From positions 248,001-312,000 of the forward strand of contig JAAROD010000058.1 of NCBI GenBank assembly GCA_012274445.1: a stretch of 64,000 nucleotides of DNA, written 5' to 3'. The DNA is from Sclerotiophoma versabilis (taxonomy: Eukaryota > Ascomycota > Dothideomycetes > Pleosporales > Didymellaceae). Positions 48,516 through 60,424 of this stretch are shown here, one piece after another. Position numbers and translations under genes: made by a program. The notes below the pieces were generated by a model, which was not told where the DNA came from, made no database searches, and saw only the letters and a program-made list of their open reading frames with translations. Position 1 is the first letter of the stretch, and every line of letters begins with the position of its first letter.

Positions 48516-48717
48516 TAGGTATATATGTATATTTAATAAGTAAAAGCAACTTTGCGCAGATACAAGATAGAAAAATACTAGAGAGCAAGACAATTAAATT
48601 TGAACGTTGAGACAAGCCTGTAGGCTAAAGCAGTTTAGGTTAGTACTACGCTTGACGCATATGTGTAGCAAAGTCTTTTGTCACACAATATATGTTTTTA
48701 TTTTGATCTTAATCCGC

Positions 48718-48816
48718 ACATACGACCATAAGACGTTGAAAACAAGGCTTCCCGTTCGCTCAGCCCTATTCAAGCAACGTACCGGCGGATTAGTAGTTAC
48801 GTGGGTGACCACTAGC
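48718..48816 (+). pseudogene. 3'-truncated 5S rRNA copy
   Basis: The first 99 nt match the 5S gene at 43155 with three single-base differences. The sequence then breaks off after GACCACTAGC and continues as unrelated sequence. The last 20 nt that close helix I, and the T-run terminator, are missing, so a normal 5S rRNA cannot form. Confidence 0.8.
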
Positions 48817-49637
48817 AACTCCCTCCCCTTCTACGAGTCTGCGGGGACGATTGTTTTTGAATACTGTAATGTAATTTTTGATCGCGCATGGAAGAAATGA
48901 TGCTACGCGCTGACACAACTAACGCTAAGATCATGCAAAGATATCTAGTACAAATGAAAGCGTACAGAACAGGATCAGTAGCGCTAGGTAGAGGCTGTCC
49001 CGTGCTTTGGTCATTCTTATAGGTCAACTCAAGACCTTGCTGAGATAACTGCTGCTGCTTTAGCTGGCTTATGGTGCTTTATGACCGTGTCCCAGTTCTG
49101 GGCCGTTACTGGTTCTCCTTCGGGGGAAGCGTGCGCTTCAGCTCAACTGATACCCGCACACGCTTCGTAGCGCTCTTCCCTTCTCCTCATAATCACAGGC
49201 ACTCAACGCAACTATCATTGTCTGAATTGACGTTATACGCAACACTGAGCGCCGTTTGTTATAAACGTATAGGAATGAAGTTTATGAAGACACGTTTATC
49301 ACGCGAGGTCGGATGGCTCTATAGGAAGTACAAAGCGGAATCTGGCGAAAAGCCTGCGCAATAACCTCCTGTTGTCAAAATGATAGGTGGCGAGATGAAG
49401 GCCATGCTGTGATCATTGTAGCTCTCCAACCATACTTCCAACACCTTTACAATAGTTTAATATATATTGAAAATTTCAAGTGCTTGATAGGATGATAGCG
49501 CAAACCTTACTGTCAGTAAGGTATTATAGCGCTGCTTACGACAAATGCGCGCCGCTCTGCACCTGCTGAGGTATCCCCATCCGTGCAACAACTCAATGAT
49601 TCGCCTTTCAAAGACAACTGTATGCTGGAGTTAAGCC
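48817..49637. other. Intergenic, no supported gene
   Basis: A 97-codon frame at 49071-49364 begins with GTG and matches nothing. Otherwise short frames and AT-rich patches. Confidence 0.35.
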
Positions 49638-50048
49638 TTGTCCACCCACGCAAGCGTGCTCACTCAGAGCTCTATACCGACCGACGGAGCGAGAAATCAC
49701 GTCCAAGCGAGAGCCAGGCACTGGCAGAACCCGCATGGGTACAAATATTCTGATAGCAGCGCACCAGCGACGCCAATAAATTGGAACGATATCAACGAAA
49801 TGTTGGGACAACCTCGAACTTCTCTTTCTCCAACTGTATTCGGCGAAGGATATTATGAGATATCTCAACCAAGCCAATTGCAGATGCCCAAGCCGCAAGG
49901 AAGCAGACCGACAAGCGCAAACAGTGCAGCACTAATGCACCAAAGCAAGGCACAGCCAGCACAACAACTAAGCTCGAATCCCTGTTTAAGCAACTTTCAG
50001 GAAGCGTGCCGGAATGTTAGACATGCTATAATACATTGCCACAGCTAG
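49638..50048 (+). CDS. Possible hypothetical protein fragment
   Basis: A 136-codon frame opening at TTG, rich in Gln, Ser, Pro and Ala in its second half (QPSQLQMPKPQGSRP), with one aromatic block (NPHGYKYSDSSAP). It may be part of a larger decayed gene. No family recognised. Confidence 0.2.
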   Translation: MSTHASVLTQSSIPTDGARNHVQARARHWQNPHGYKYSDSSAPATPINWNDINEMLGQPRTSLSPTVFGEGYYEISQPSQLQMPKPQGSRPTSANSAALMHQSKAQPAQQLSSNPCLSNFQEACRNVRHAIIHCHS

Positions 50049-50136
50049 GGCATCGCTTTGCCTGCCCTCTGAAACTTGGATCTGGGGCTACGCTTCAGGA
50101 GTACAGAAACACTAAGAACCTTGGAAGACACTGACA

Positions 50137-50245
50137 AGGCCAGCCGCATTAAGGAGGCCAGCCTCACTGGAGAGGCCAGCCGTATTGAGGAGGCCAGCCG
50201 TATTGAGAAGCCTACCCGCATTGAGGAGGCCAGCCGCGCAGGAGC
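50137..50245 (+). repeat. Minisatellite of 15-18 bp units
   Basis: About six imperfect copies of GAGGCCAGCCGNATT appear in tandem. On the plus strand they encode EASRIEEASRIEKPTRIEEASR-like repeats in an 80-codon frame (50076-50318) that may or may not be expressed. Confidence 0.6.
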
Positions 50246-50732
50246 TGTCCGGCTTTTGGGCCACCTGGGCAGTCTTCGAGTAGAACTGTTGAATTCAAGC
50301 TGCTCTTCGTCGTCTTGATATCTAATATTTTCGCCATCTCCCTTCAAGTTCTATGCGTCGAGCTAGAGTCAGTCACGGGAATGGACGTTGCAGAGGATGG
50401 TAAGGCTCATCTACCCGCTGTGGCATCACCGACTCGCCAGATTCCCGCCCCTCCCTTACCGCAGTAAATGTCCTATAGCATCATAGACCTAACCATCTCG
50501 CTCTTCAGCATCGCCCTCTTCTAATTATCTATTCTCGTCGGCTATAATAGTATAGAAGGCTATATTAGAGTAGGCGTGTCACTTTTTGGCGAGAGGCGGA
50601 TGGTGCAGATGCGCTCGATCTTTGCCTTACTACGGCGCTGACGGCTGTGATTTGGGGTACTATTGTTGCGATGAACGTTGCTGCTCTATCATCTGCGGGT
50701 ATGGGAGCTGCTTAGTGCATGTAGATGGAGAT

Positions 50733-51258
50733 TTAGTGTTTCGAACTGGTGCAGATACAGGCAACGAGGCGCTTCGCGCGATGCGAAAAGGTCTCATTCC
50801 ATAGACAAGCAAACAAAGCCCATGATATAGGTTGCTTGCTATTCACGAGTTCATCAAACCACGCCAAACGGACCTCTTCGGAACCCTTTACCAAGAGCGC
50901 AATAGACCAATACGCAGCAAGCATCAAAACACGCAGCAAAGGCATACGCCATAGTTATGATACCACAGCCTAATATAAAAATACCTAATTCGATTATGAT
51001 AAGCATGAATGGCATTGCCCATCCGAAGTTGACCCTGCGGCTACTTTGGCCGAAATCGACAGTAGCGATTAGTACCAGGGGCAGTAAGTGCTGAACAACT
51101 AACAGCGCTGTAAACAGGCTAACAGTTAGGAGTTGTTTACCCGGAAACGAGGAGAATCCGTTCCATATTGTGAATAGAGGCAAATCAGTACGGCTGCCAT
51201 CGACCACAGGTAAGCCCAGGCGAGCTTTTGGCTTGTTGGTTTGGGCCAGCGCGTCCAA
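50733..51258 (-). pseudogene. Multi-pass membrane protein fragment
   Basis: The upper frame, ending at 50854, has two or three strong membrane helices (LLTVSLFTALLVVQHLLPLVLI and FMLIIIELGIFILGCGIITMAY). A second, overlapping frame down to 50733 (LLVKGSEEVRLAWFDELVNS) reads like its continuation after a frame slip near 50920. The 5' side is cut exactly where the inverted repeat at 51247 begins, so the N-terminal part is missing. Product not identified. Confidence 0.4.
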
Positions 51259-52137
51259 CGATCGATACTATCGTCAATACTACCACTCACTTATGGTCAC
51301 GTGTTCAATTAATCAATAGTGGTCAGGCCATGCAATACTGTATGTAATTAATAGTTATAAGTCTAACTATAGTACTGTAATAAACACATAATCTTATAAA
51401 TATCACATAAACACAGAAGCTCCTGCAGCTAGGCTTAACAGAGCCCTGTAATTAGCTACAAAGGCCTTGCTTATAAGTCTTAGCATACTATTAGTCTTTT
51501 TTAAAAACAAGTAACTTAATTCTACCTATACTATAACACCACAACACCTATACGCCTATAACATCTACCTATAACAAGCAGCTACGCAATTAATTAACAC
51601 CCTCTATACCTCTGCACACACACCTATTACTAGGATAAACTAGACACCTAATAAAGGAGAGTAAATCTAGAGTTTTATAAGGTAACTTAGCCCTAGTATA
51701 ACACATGCTCTGCTGTATGGTATAGGCTACTAGCCCTTCTACTTAGTAGATGTAGTAAAGGTCTCTATGCTAAGCTCTACTGTATATGTAAGCATCTCTA
51801 GTTAGAAGGTCCTCTAGGCTCCTTGCATTGGATCTAGAGTATCTCTACCTATTAGTAATATGCGGGATAGCTGGGCATTAAGTAGCTAGCAAGGAAGCTA
51901 GTAAGTAAATCTGCCTATATAGCCCTTTCCCTTAGGCTGCAGAAGCAGTTTCCTATAACTTTAATTTAATCTAAAGCTACACGCTAAGCAATTTGTAGTA
52001 ACTTACTACTGTACTACAGCTTACTATACGTAATTAGGCATTTTATATGTGATTAATCAATAACAACACCAGAAATTAGATAACAAGTAGCGAGTTTTGG
52101 CCATAAGATACGATAGTATCGATCGTTAGACGCGCTG
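51247..52137. mobile_element. 0.9-kb element with 28-bp terminal inverted repeats
   Basis: CAGCGCGTCCAACGATCGAT begins the left end (51247-51274). Its reverse complement, with one C-to-T difference, ends the right side (52110-52137). The interior is AT-rich with no long frame. The size and the CAG start suggest a non-autonomous hAT-type element, but I find no clean 8-bp target duplication. The left end abuts the membrane-protein fragment. Confidence 0.6.
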
Positions 52138-53349
52138 ATTACCTCTCTAATATTCCTTGCCTTTAGATTAGGTCTTAGAGTCTGTCTTAGAAAGCTAGGG
52201 CCTCCTTCGCGAACCGTTCTCTAAGGTTGTAATATTACCTTTAGTTAAAGGAGAGGGCATCTCGTAGCGGGAGTCTGCTAATACAGCTACAGTCTCAGTT
52301 TGCTCTACTAGGGCCGTTTCCTCAATCGTTAAGGGCAAATGCTTTGTCTAAGTGGCATTAGTTGAAATTAGCTTTAAGTCTATCTTTATAGCCTTAGACA
52401 GCTGTAAGCAAAACTCTTAAGCTACAGGTGTATTATTTGTTACTGCTATATTTAGCTAGTTAGAACTTATCTTAAATTCCTGTAGGGTACTAAAGCCTAA
52501 GAAGTAGTATATAGATAGCTCCTAAGCTGCAATGTACTACCTTAGATTAGTATCTTTTTTTGTAATTACTTAAAGTTCTTTAAAAATAAGCTCTTAAAGT
52601 TTATAGCTATATAAAGCCGGCAACTAGTAAATAATAGAAATCTAGCTAATAAAGTTAGGTGCTAGTCTATTAACCTCTGTGCAAGAAGACTCATAGTCTT
52701 GTTAATGTTAAGTTCTTTTAGAACTTGTTTAGTACTATTTACGTAAAGGGCTGTGTAAAGTCTAGAGCTGTTATTGTGCAATAAAAAGTGTCTGTAGAGA
52801 CGTTAGATGTTCCCTGCTGCGTAAATAATGTTTACTTGCTATTAAACCAAGCGCGTACATTAGCGTAAACTTCTAGCTTTAGGTCATAGCTATATTGTTG
52901 CCTGCAGCAATTGTTTTATTAAGTTAATTTTAAGATCTAAATTGTAACTCTTTTAATCTATTTTATGAACTACCTCTACAGCTCTTTACAACAGTATGCC
53001 TTCCTTCTTAAGCTTATTAAAGGCGGAAAGGGCTTTAAACTTATAGTAAGATTGTCCTAATATGATAGAAAGAATAACGAGCCCAAAAGAATAGAAATGA
53101 GTGGAGACTATACCCTTAAATGTCAGCTCATTGTCGCCTTTAGGGGCTTGCTATTCTCGTGTATATGCAAGAACATATTTCAGGCCCTGGACGGTAGTAT
53201 ATAAAGAGTTAGTATACTTATTCATTAAGCTAGCTTATTAATAAGGCTTAGTATATAGCCTATATAACTAGTCTACATGGAAAGTGCCAGCCCTAGAATT
53301 GCGGCTTCTTCTGTGAAACAAACTTCTCCTTGCTTCTTCTCCAGGTTTT
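52138..53349. other. AT-rich eroded sequence
   Basis: On the minus strand a frame across about 52150-52480 is open apart from a few TAA/TAG codons and reads like protein (KAIKIDLKLISTNAT, then ADSRYEMPSP). It is probably a RIP-damaged repeat or gene of unknown type. Nothing else is supported. Confidence 0.35.
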
Positions 53350-55351
53350 TCACCAGGGCTTTGCCCAGGGCTTCGCCTTCTCCACCGTCCACTCCTTCTG
53401 CACCTTATCTAAGAACCGACAGAGATCCTTCTTCTTGACATCGTTCAGATCAAGGGCCCCAAACAACTCCTCCAGCGTATCGATTGGCGAGCTGGGACGA
53501 GATCCAGCTGGAGACCCAGGCCTCGACTTGGGCCTGCCCTCACACCACTTATCGTCGAGCAGCTTCAGATACGTGTCCATGTCGCTGTGCGTGCGCTTGT
53601 GTGCAATAGCGAACCGCTCGTCCATGTACTGGGTCCACAGCGTGCCCAGGTCTTGCTTGACCCACGGATTGATGGTCTTGTGGCCTTTAGGAGGCGTGCG
53701 TGGGTTCTTAGGCATTTCCTCGTCAATAGAGCTTAGCATCTTGCCAATCTCCTCCTTCTACTTTTTAAAGATGGTGCTGACCGTCTTCGATCGCATGTAC
53801 ATGCGGGTGCCCATAAGGGCTCTAAGTTTCAGTAGGGCAATTTTGGCCTTGTCAACGAGATCAGCGGATACTTTTTCGAGATTCTGTCCCTTAACGACGG
53901 TTTTCTCTCCAGTAATGTATTCGCGCATCTTTTCAGCGTTGTAGAGGGTTCCCGCTCCGTCTTTGCCTCCCTTGTAGGCCCACATCTGTAGGAATGTCAG
54001 ACTTGCATAGTCTATAGTGTTACGATCATACTTACGTTGCTCTTTGCTGGGGTATTCATTGTTGCTTGCAGCCACACGAATTCTTCTTCGCGGTTCTTTA
54101 CACCAGGAAAAGCTTGTGCCATATGGTCAAGCGGCTTCATAGTCTTGCCATTAATGGTAAGGTCTTGAGGGTAACTGCCTTTCCACTGTTCCTTAAAATA
54201 CTGGCAAAAGGTCAACTGTGCTGGAAGTTTGCTAGTTGCGTCTGGATTCTTGAACGTCTTTGAAGCCGCTTCTGATTTACGATCTACACATTCGAAGAAC
54301 TTGGCCACAGTCTGCCATTCTAGTATGTGTTCGATATGATACTTCTTTAAGCCCAAGACTGCCGTCTTAGTCTCTTGGTATTTAATTGTCTCGCAGAAAT
54401 TGTCTGGGCTGTCGATTGAAAAGAATGGAGCTGCAGCAGGCTGTATTTTCCCAACAAGGTCAGCATTAGTTGGTAAGCGAGACGGTGTACGACCGCCGTT
54501 ATCTTCCAAGGAATGATACGTACCATCGACTCTGCTTTCGGGTAATTCAGCGCATCAAACGTAATTCCGCACGCGAATCCCTTCTTGGCACGTCCCTCGT
54601 GGTTGATTCTTGTATCTTCCGCACCAGGCCCGTCCCACTCATCATCATCACCAGGAGCCCTCCTTGCGAGCTCTTCCTTATCATTGACATCCACTCTGCT
54701 ACCAACAAATCCACCCCGATCTTCTTCGATATTGCGAGCGAGCTTTCCATTTTTGGTTGGCGTCTGCATAAGCAGAGCCAGTTGTTTGCAGTCCTTTGTT
54801 GGACCAATCTTAATTGTCTTTGCTGGTATTGGAGCCGGCGATGGTTTGACTGGGGTTGGTGCCGGCTTTACTGGTGCCGGCTTTACTGGAGCAGGCTTAA
54901 CTGGAGCAGGCTTTACTGGAGCAGGCTTTACTGGTGCTGGCTTTGCTGGGCCCGGAGCACGCGCATGGTTCGAATGGTGGTCGTCTAGACTACTTGAATA
55001 CACAAGATAAGTGATACCCGCCTCTGCGTGAGACTCGCCACCAGAGGCCTTGCCTGTTCTGATACATTGCGAAACAATAGCAGAAAATGCGACCTGGCAT
55101 TCTTCGACATCCTGCACCGCTTCACCGCGACGTAACTCAAAATTAACCCCTTCTGAATTCTCGCTGACAGTGCCGACTTCTCCTAATGGAGTGTGGCAAA
55201 GAGCAGAAACCAGACGATCCTGCAGTTTAGAGAGTGAAGTCGGCGAGGTTGCCGGCAGAGGAGACTCGGTGTTGCAAGTGACAAGTCCATTGACAGTAAT
55301 GGCGTGCAGCGCCGTAAGCGCTGTTAGAAGCGACAGACCAGCTGTACGCAT
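53350..55351 (-). pseudogene. Secreted KPAPV-repeat protein gene with internal TAG
   Basis: Exons 55351-54524, 54440-54036 and 53985 onward are joined by introns of 83 and 50 bp. A signal peptide (AGLSLLTALTALHAITVNG) is at residues 3-21. The KPAPV unit repeats about five times near residues 135-165. DALNYPKAESM, joined by splicing to PAAAPFF and then YHIEHILEWQTVAKFF, resembles the C-terminal region of fungal chitinase-associated secreted proteins (weak). A TAG at 53758-53760 would end the protein at 486 aa. The same frame continues with normal protein sequence to a TGA at 53350, 622 aa in all. So either the gene is truncated by a recent nonsense change or the shorter product is used. Upstream exons are undamaged. 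Confidence 0.6.
54840..54960 (-). repeat. 15-bp coding minisatellite (KPAPV)
   Basis: Tandem 15-bp units encode KPAPV within the secreted protein's linker. Units differ mainly at third positions, so copy number could vary between strains. Confidence 0.7.
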
Positions 55352-56239
55352 GATCGAGATATAATAGGTATAGGTTTAGTGAGCGCTTTATGTCGATAAC
55401 TCAGAAATGACTGTATAAGAAAAGAGATACCGAATGAGTGTGCAGAAAGGAGTGTATTTGCTGCTCTTCTTGAAATCGAAGATTCTGATATTTATTTACA
55501 TTCTAATGCTCTAATAACTACCATTTGAGCCAGCCATTCAACGGATCTCCATATATCTTGGCTCAATACCGCCCCAGCGTTCTCCGGCTGATGCTCTCTA
55601 ACGTTGTACAGGTAGAGACAGGTCACTTCGGATCACGAAACACTTTTTCGGGAATCCTTTTGAGCAGGTCCGAAGAGTAGGTACTCCATCTATCGCTCCC
55701 ACAATGCCCATAACGCCTTGTTGAGCAACCCAGCCTGCTTTTACCCGTACAATTGTACTAATACAAAATCATATAACGAAATTACTTCCCTGAGGAGTAA
55801 TCACTTGCGTGTGATGATGGACAGTAACGTGAGATGAGCCTAGGAGTCTTCATGGTGTAAATCCGTTCTCAGTTTATAGAAGTCCGAACGTCTTGACTGC
55901 TTGCTTGAAGTCTGAGCACCAAGCGCCTGATTCGTCAGCCCTCGGGCAGAAGTCTCTACTTACTCTCTCCTACATGGGTGTGATGTGCTACTGGAAGCCG
56001 CTAATACGAGCGATTGTAGACCTACGCAGAATATAGAACAGCCCTGCGCTAAGGAGGTGTCAGACGGTGTTCAGACTGCGGTGGATACTCGCGTGACCGC
56101 CGAAGGGCTGTGCGACACCTTGCACAACGCTAGTCCATATCCGATATAGTCTCCGTGTATAAATACCAACCTCCCAATGGCTGACTTGTCGTTCATCAGA
56201 GAGTGCGGTCCAGCATTTACGGGCCTTTGAAGATCTGAG
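55352..56239. other. Intergenic divergent region
   Basis: An 888-bp gap lies between the secreted-protein gene (minus) and the F-box-like gene (plus). No gene or RNA recognised. Confidence 0.4.
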
Positions 56240-57478
56240 ATGGATCCAATTATTGCAGACCATTCGCAGGACATGCAGGAGCTGGCTCTTCGACTGCTCG
56301 CTCTTGATCAACTCCTCGGTTCCGTGCCTCTGCATCTACAACAGGACCTTGATCTGGACACCATCTTCTCAGAAGATGTCAATTCCAAAGCCCTGGGTTT
56401 GAAAGACATTGAACCATTCAATGCAACGCCCTCGTGGGATGTGGGTGAGTTGTACAAAGTCGTGGATACAGTGCCCCGATTCAATCGCATTCCAGCAACT
56501 CTTATCGACATTTGCAAAACATCGTGGCGAGGCAAAACTTATCAGAACGCGTACCTCCATTCCAACATTGACAAACCCCGCGATCCTACTTGCTCAGAAG
56601 TCTTGCAGCTGCTCCCAAGGCTTGATCGACTCCTAGAGATGTCTTTGAACAACAAAATCAATGCTATCGTGAGCTTGGGTATGTAGCTAATCGTGCCAAC
56701 TCAAGTAAGCTTAGGCTGACCACCTCAAGTACCACCTTTCCGATTTCTTGATCTGCCGACTGAGCTTCGGTTGCATGCCTATGGTTACATACTCCCACTC
56801 CAGCCATATCTCACCCTGCTCAACATTGAACCCCGCCGGCATGCACTACCTCGTTACGATCTTGCCGCTCTCCGAACTTGCCAGCAAGTTTATTGTGAGC
56901 TGGTTGGTTACTTTTATAAAGACCAGGTGCTGGTTATAAATGTGTATGATCCACGTAACCAGGTGTGGGCCTTTAAGAGGAACAGTCCACGAGACCGGCT
57001 CATTGCCCAGAACATGAGAAAGGAAACACGATCCTGCTTCAAGAAACTCGAACTTCGAATTCTCGATGCAGACGAGCCCAACGCTGACCGAAAGGGGTTG
57101 TACTGGGAAGCAAATAAAACAGATATATGGGACTGCGATGAGTACTTTACAGAGACACTTGAAGCATTTCCTAATCTTGAAAGCGCTACTGTATCTTTTG
57201 AGATAGGCGAAAATCAACTCCGGTACTGGACAGGCTGGTACCATGCCCTCGGGCATATAGCTCAGTGGCTTATTCTAAGCATACCCGAACACATACAAAT
57301 ACGGTGGGACTTCCAGCCTACTTCTGATCCTGACTTACAAGAGCTTGCTGAGGAAGAAGAGGAGATCATGTATGAGCTCAAGAGAGTGGTCGCTGAAGAA
57401 ACAGCCGAGAGGGGAGGTACCGTCCAGCTGGGTACAAGACTTATCAGGGAACGTATAGTCACGCCGGCGACACTATGA
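56240..57478 (+). CDS. F-box-like domain protein
   Basis: Exons 56240-56678 and 56730-57478 are joined by a 51-bp intron with a GCTGAC branch site and give 395 aa in frame. The first 145 residues are a helical region rich in leucine and acidic residues with no known family. The exon junction leads into FRFLDLPTELRLHAYGYIL near residue 150, the F-box-like helix found in many fungal proteins of unknown function. RTCQQVYCELVGYFYKDQVLVIN follows, as is usual for that family. The C-terminus is acidic (ELAEEEEEIMYELK). It probably recruits or recognises a protein partner, but no substrate can be named. The frame is intact, unlike the F-box gene at 42.5 kb. Confidence 0.65.
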
Positions 57479-58070
57479 CTCAAGTGCCAATGGTTGTTGG
57501 TAAAACAGGATAAATCAGAGCCTTACTTGTCTTGTATGCGCCGAGAGATTGTCACGCTTTTGAGCTTCACGAACCAAACCGGCATTTCCGGCAAACCCTC
57601 CTAAGAGCCTGCTCAATTCTTACCATAGGCAGTGGCCAACAGACAGTACCAATACCGAAGAGCAGGAACAGGCCACGTCCCACAAAGCACAGGATGTACC
57701 GGTTCAACAAAGGATGTAGAATAATTCACTATACCGGCGTTTGTAGTAGAACTTAGACAATCTCGTAACAGCAGATACGGTACAAATGTCCAAGATCAAA
57801 CTACTACCGCCTCCCTGGCGCTTAGCATCTCAGTACGTAGGCACGGCCAATACCACCCACCGTCGATTTTGGTCACTCACCTGCAGAAACCTAGTCGGTT
57901 TCAGAGAATATCTAGCCGCGGGCCGACCAAGATGTGGAGACTTCCCCAAGGGATAAGAGACTAGGGACACTTTCAGAAAGACTTGGCCATGATATGGGCC
58001 AGATCTGTGCCCTTTTTCGAGGAAATCGAGTGTGTTTATAGTATAGGTAAGAGAAATAATACTTACTATA
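57479..58070. other. Intergenic, no supported gene
   Basis: 3' flank of the F-box-like gene up to the TA that borders the second Fot1-like element. Confidence 0.4.
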
Positions 58071-59907
58071 ACGTAAAGCACCACCGAGCCGGCCACACCA
58101 CCAAGCCGGCCACTTTTCCTTGGTATTGCCAACACCACGTACAAGACAAGCAATCACTCTCTACTCTCTGCAGAACCTGCGTACAACACACTTGCATTAG
58201 ATGCAGAAGAAGATTCTGCATCTTTCTAGCACGTACGAGCGTTATAACCAGTCTTTCTATAGTTGCTACAGTGCTGTTAACCTAGCTAGGCTCTTTCTTA
58301 ACTACTACTACTACACGCTTTCTTTAACACTGTATAAGCTGCAGCTGCGCTTCTAGCTACTAACAATACTGCTTTACTATACTCTATTGTGCTTCTATAC
58401 TAGATCTGCTTTCTTTTTTAAGTCTTGCGCTTAGTTATCTCTACTAATTACTCTTTAAGCTCTTATATATAAGCCTTAATAAGTATATTTTTATATAGCA
58501 TCTCTTTAGCTTCTTTAATAAGCTTTAAGAACTTCTCTTAAGTAGATATTAGTAACTATACAAAGTATTTACTTACAGGCTTTAATAATAACCTAAATTT
58601 ATATATATTACTTAGTATTTAGAATTACTATAGTGTTTCTAGTAGAGGTACTAGTAGAGAGGTATAAAATTATACTTTAAGCTAATTAAGGACTACCTGC
58701 GCGTTAATAGAAACTAGCTCTAATACCTAAAAGGCCTTCTTATAGTTTCTATATATAAATATATTAAAAAATATATCTCTAAAGGCTAGAAGAAAGCCTT
58801 CTTTATTAATATAGAAGATGTATTTAGATACTAAAGCTTATATACATTAGAAGTACTTTAGTTTTAGTAGTAAGAAATATACTATATTAAGTAGCTAAAG
58901 TATATATAATAAGTAAGAAGGTATATAGAGAGTAAGGATTTAGTTGTCTAGATAGTAGTTCTTAAAATTCTAGTTAAGGTAGCTTATATAGCTGTTTATT
59001 AAAGTTATACTTTTAAGTAAAGCTTACAAGCACTATTTATATTAGTTCTTAGAGATAAGCGCTAGTATAGAAGAGTCTATAAGGGTTAGAGTTATTACCT
59101 AGTAAAATACTATAATAATAGAGGGTAATAATAAGTAGTATAGAATAAACTATCTAGCTTAAAAGTTAGAGTTAAGATTCTAAAGACAAACTTAATTAAC
59201 TAAGTTAAATATAATACTATAAGAGTAGTATTTCTATATACTATATACTTACTAGAAGATAGTACTTATTAATAAGTAACTAGAGTTAGTCTAATAAAAT
59301 ATATAGTATTACTTATTAATAAGTAATAATATATAATACTTATTAATAAGTAAGTTATATATATTATACTTATTAATAAGTATATTATATAACTGTATAA
59401 AAAGAGATTTCTTCTAACTCTGCCTCTAGTTTCTAGGTAAGAGCTCTAGTTAGCTACTTAATTACTATACTGCTTTGTCTATATAGAATTATAACACTAT
59501 CTAAGATAAGTAGCCTATATAATCTCTTTTAAAACGCTTTTATATATATGCTAAAATACTTTAAATACTTAAGACTAAGTATATTATTAGTCTATCTATT
59601 ATTAGAGATAGAGAGCTTCTAATTATATAGTATATTAATCTTCTTATACTAGGTAGAGATATATTTACAACCTTTATAGATAATAAAGAGTAGAGTAGTA
59701 TACCTAGTAGTATAGATACTCTAAATAACTATAACCTACTTCTAATTACCTAGCTAAACAAGGTTTAGTCTTATATACCTTTCTAAACCTATAATAACCT
59801 TTATTAAGCTAATTACTCTTATATAGAAGCTAGTTTTATTAAAGTTATAGATATTCTTATCTAGAACTTTACACTTGTCTTTTATCTTCTATATAAGCTT
59901 AAACTAC
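58071..59907 (-). mobile_element. Second RIP-damaged Fot1/pogo-like element (interrupted)
   Basis: Starts with ACGTAAAGCACCACC after a TA at 58069-58070. As in the first element the end holds a doubled unit (GAGCCGGCCAC, AAGCCGGCCAC), here nearly unmutated. The minus strand of 59450-59880 reads as eroded transposase: YNFNKTSFYIRVIS, then GNREWV-like and FIIYKG blocks, then SISNNR. Each matches the order seen in the first copy. The 5' part of the transposase is cut by the LTR at 59908, and more AT-rich sequence beyond 60424 may belong to it. The far inverted repeat was not found. Confidence 0.7.
59264..59381. repeat. Four 14-bp perfect palindromes
   Basis: ACTTATTAATAAGT, its own reverse complement, occurs at 59264, 59311, 59338 and 59368 inside the eroded transposase region. 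Confidence 0.8.
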
Positions 59908-60424
59908 TGTTACGATCTCGGAGGATGGCACGCGGGGATGGTGACTTATTACCAATGGCGGGCCCTGGATCGGCGGGCGCCAGGCCCCAGGTCACGTGAT
60001 GTCTCACGAACTCCACACAGAACCTGGAGTCAGGAGTGTGAGACACGACAACACAACGTCACGTGATGTCCCACGAATCCCACATTGTTCCATGAATACC
60101 ACAAGGCCCCCTATGGGACTTGGTGGAAGACCATGCTACACTATGGGACATCTTAAGTATATAGTCAGTAGGAACACAACCCTTATGGTTCGTGTTCAAC
60201 TTAGTCAATCAAGTTTGTCTTTGGAATCTCAACCCCCAACTCTCGAGCTAGATAGTCTACTCTATACTACTCATTGTTACCCTCCATTGTCACGGTGTCT
60301 CACTAGACAATAACCCCAACCCTTACGGATCATCCTGTACCAGCGCTCATCCCTGAGAACCAATACGAATAGTGCTTACGAGCTTTGCTTGAAAGTACAA
60401 CTTCAACAACTACGTGCTAATAAC
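59908..60424. mobile_element. Solo LTR of a retrotransposon
   Basis: A sharply bounded 517-bp island of normal GC content inside very AT-rich sequence. It starts TGTTACGATC and ends GCTAATAAC, giving the short TGTTA/TAAC inverted ends of an LTR. AAGTATATAGTCAGTAGG near 60153 looks like an LTR core promoter. There is no internal retroelement sequence on either side and no clean 5-bp target duplication. It appears largely free of RIP, so it is younger than the element it sits in. Confidence 0.55.
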
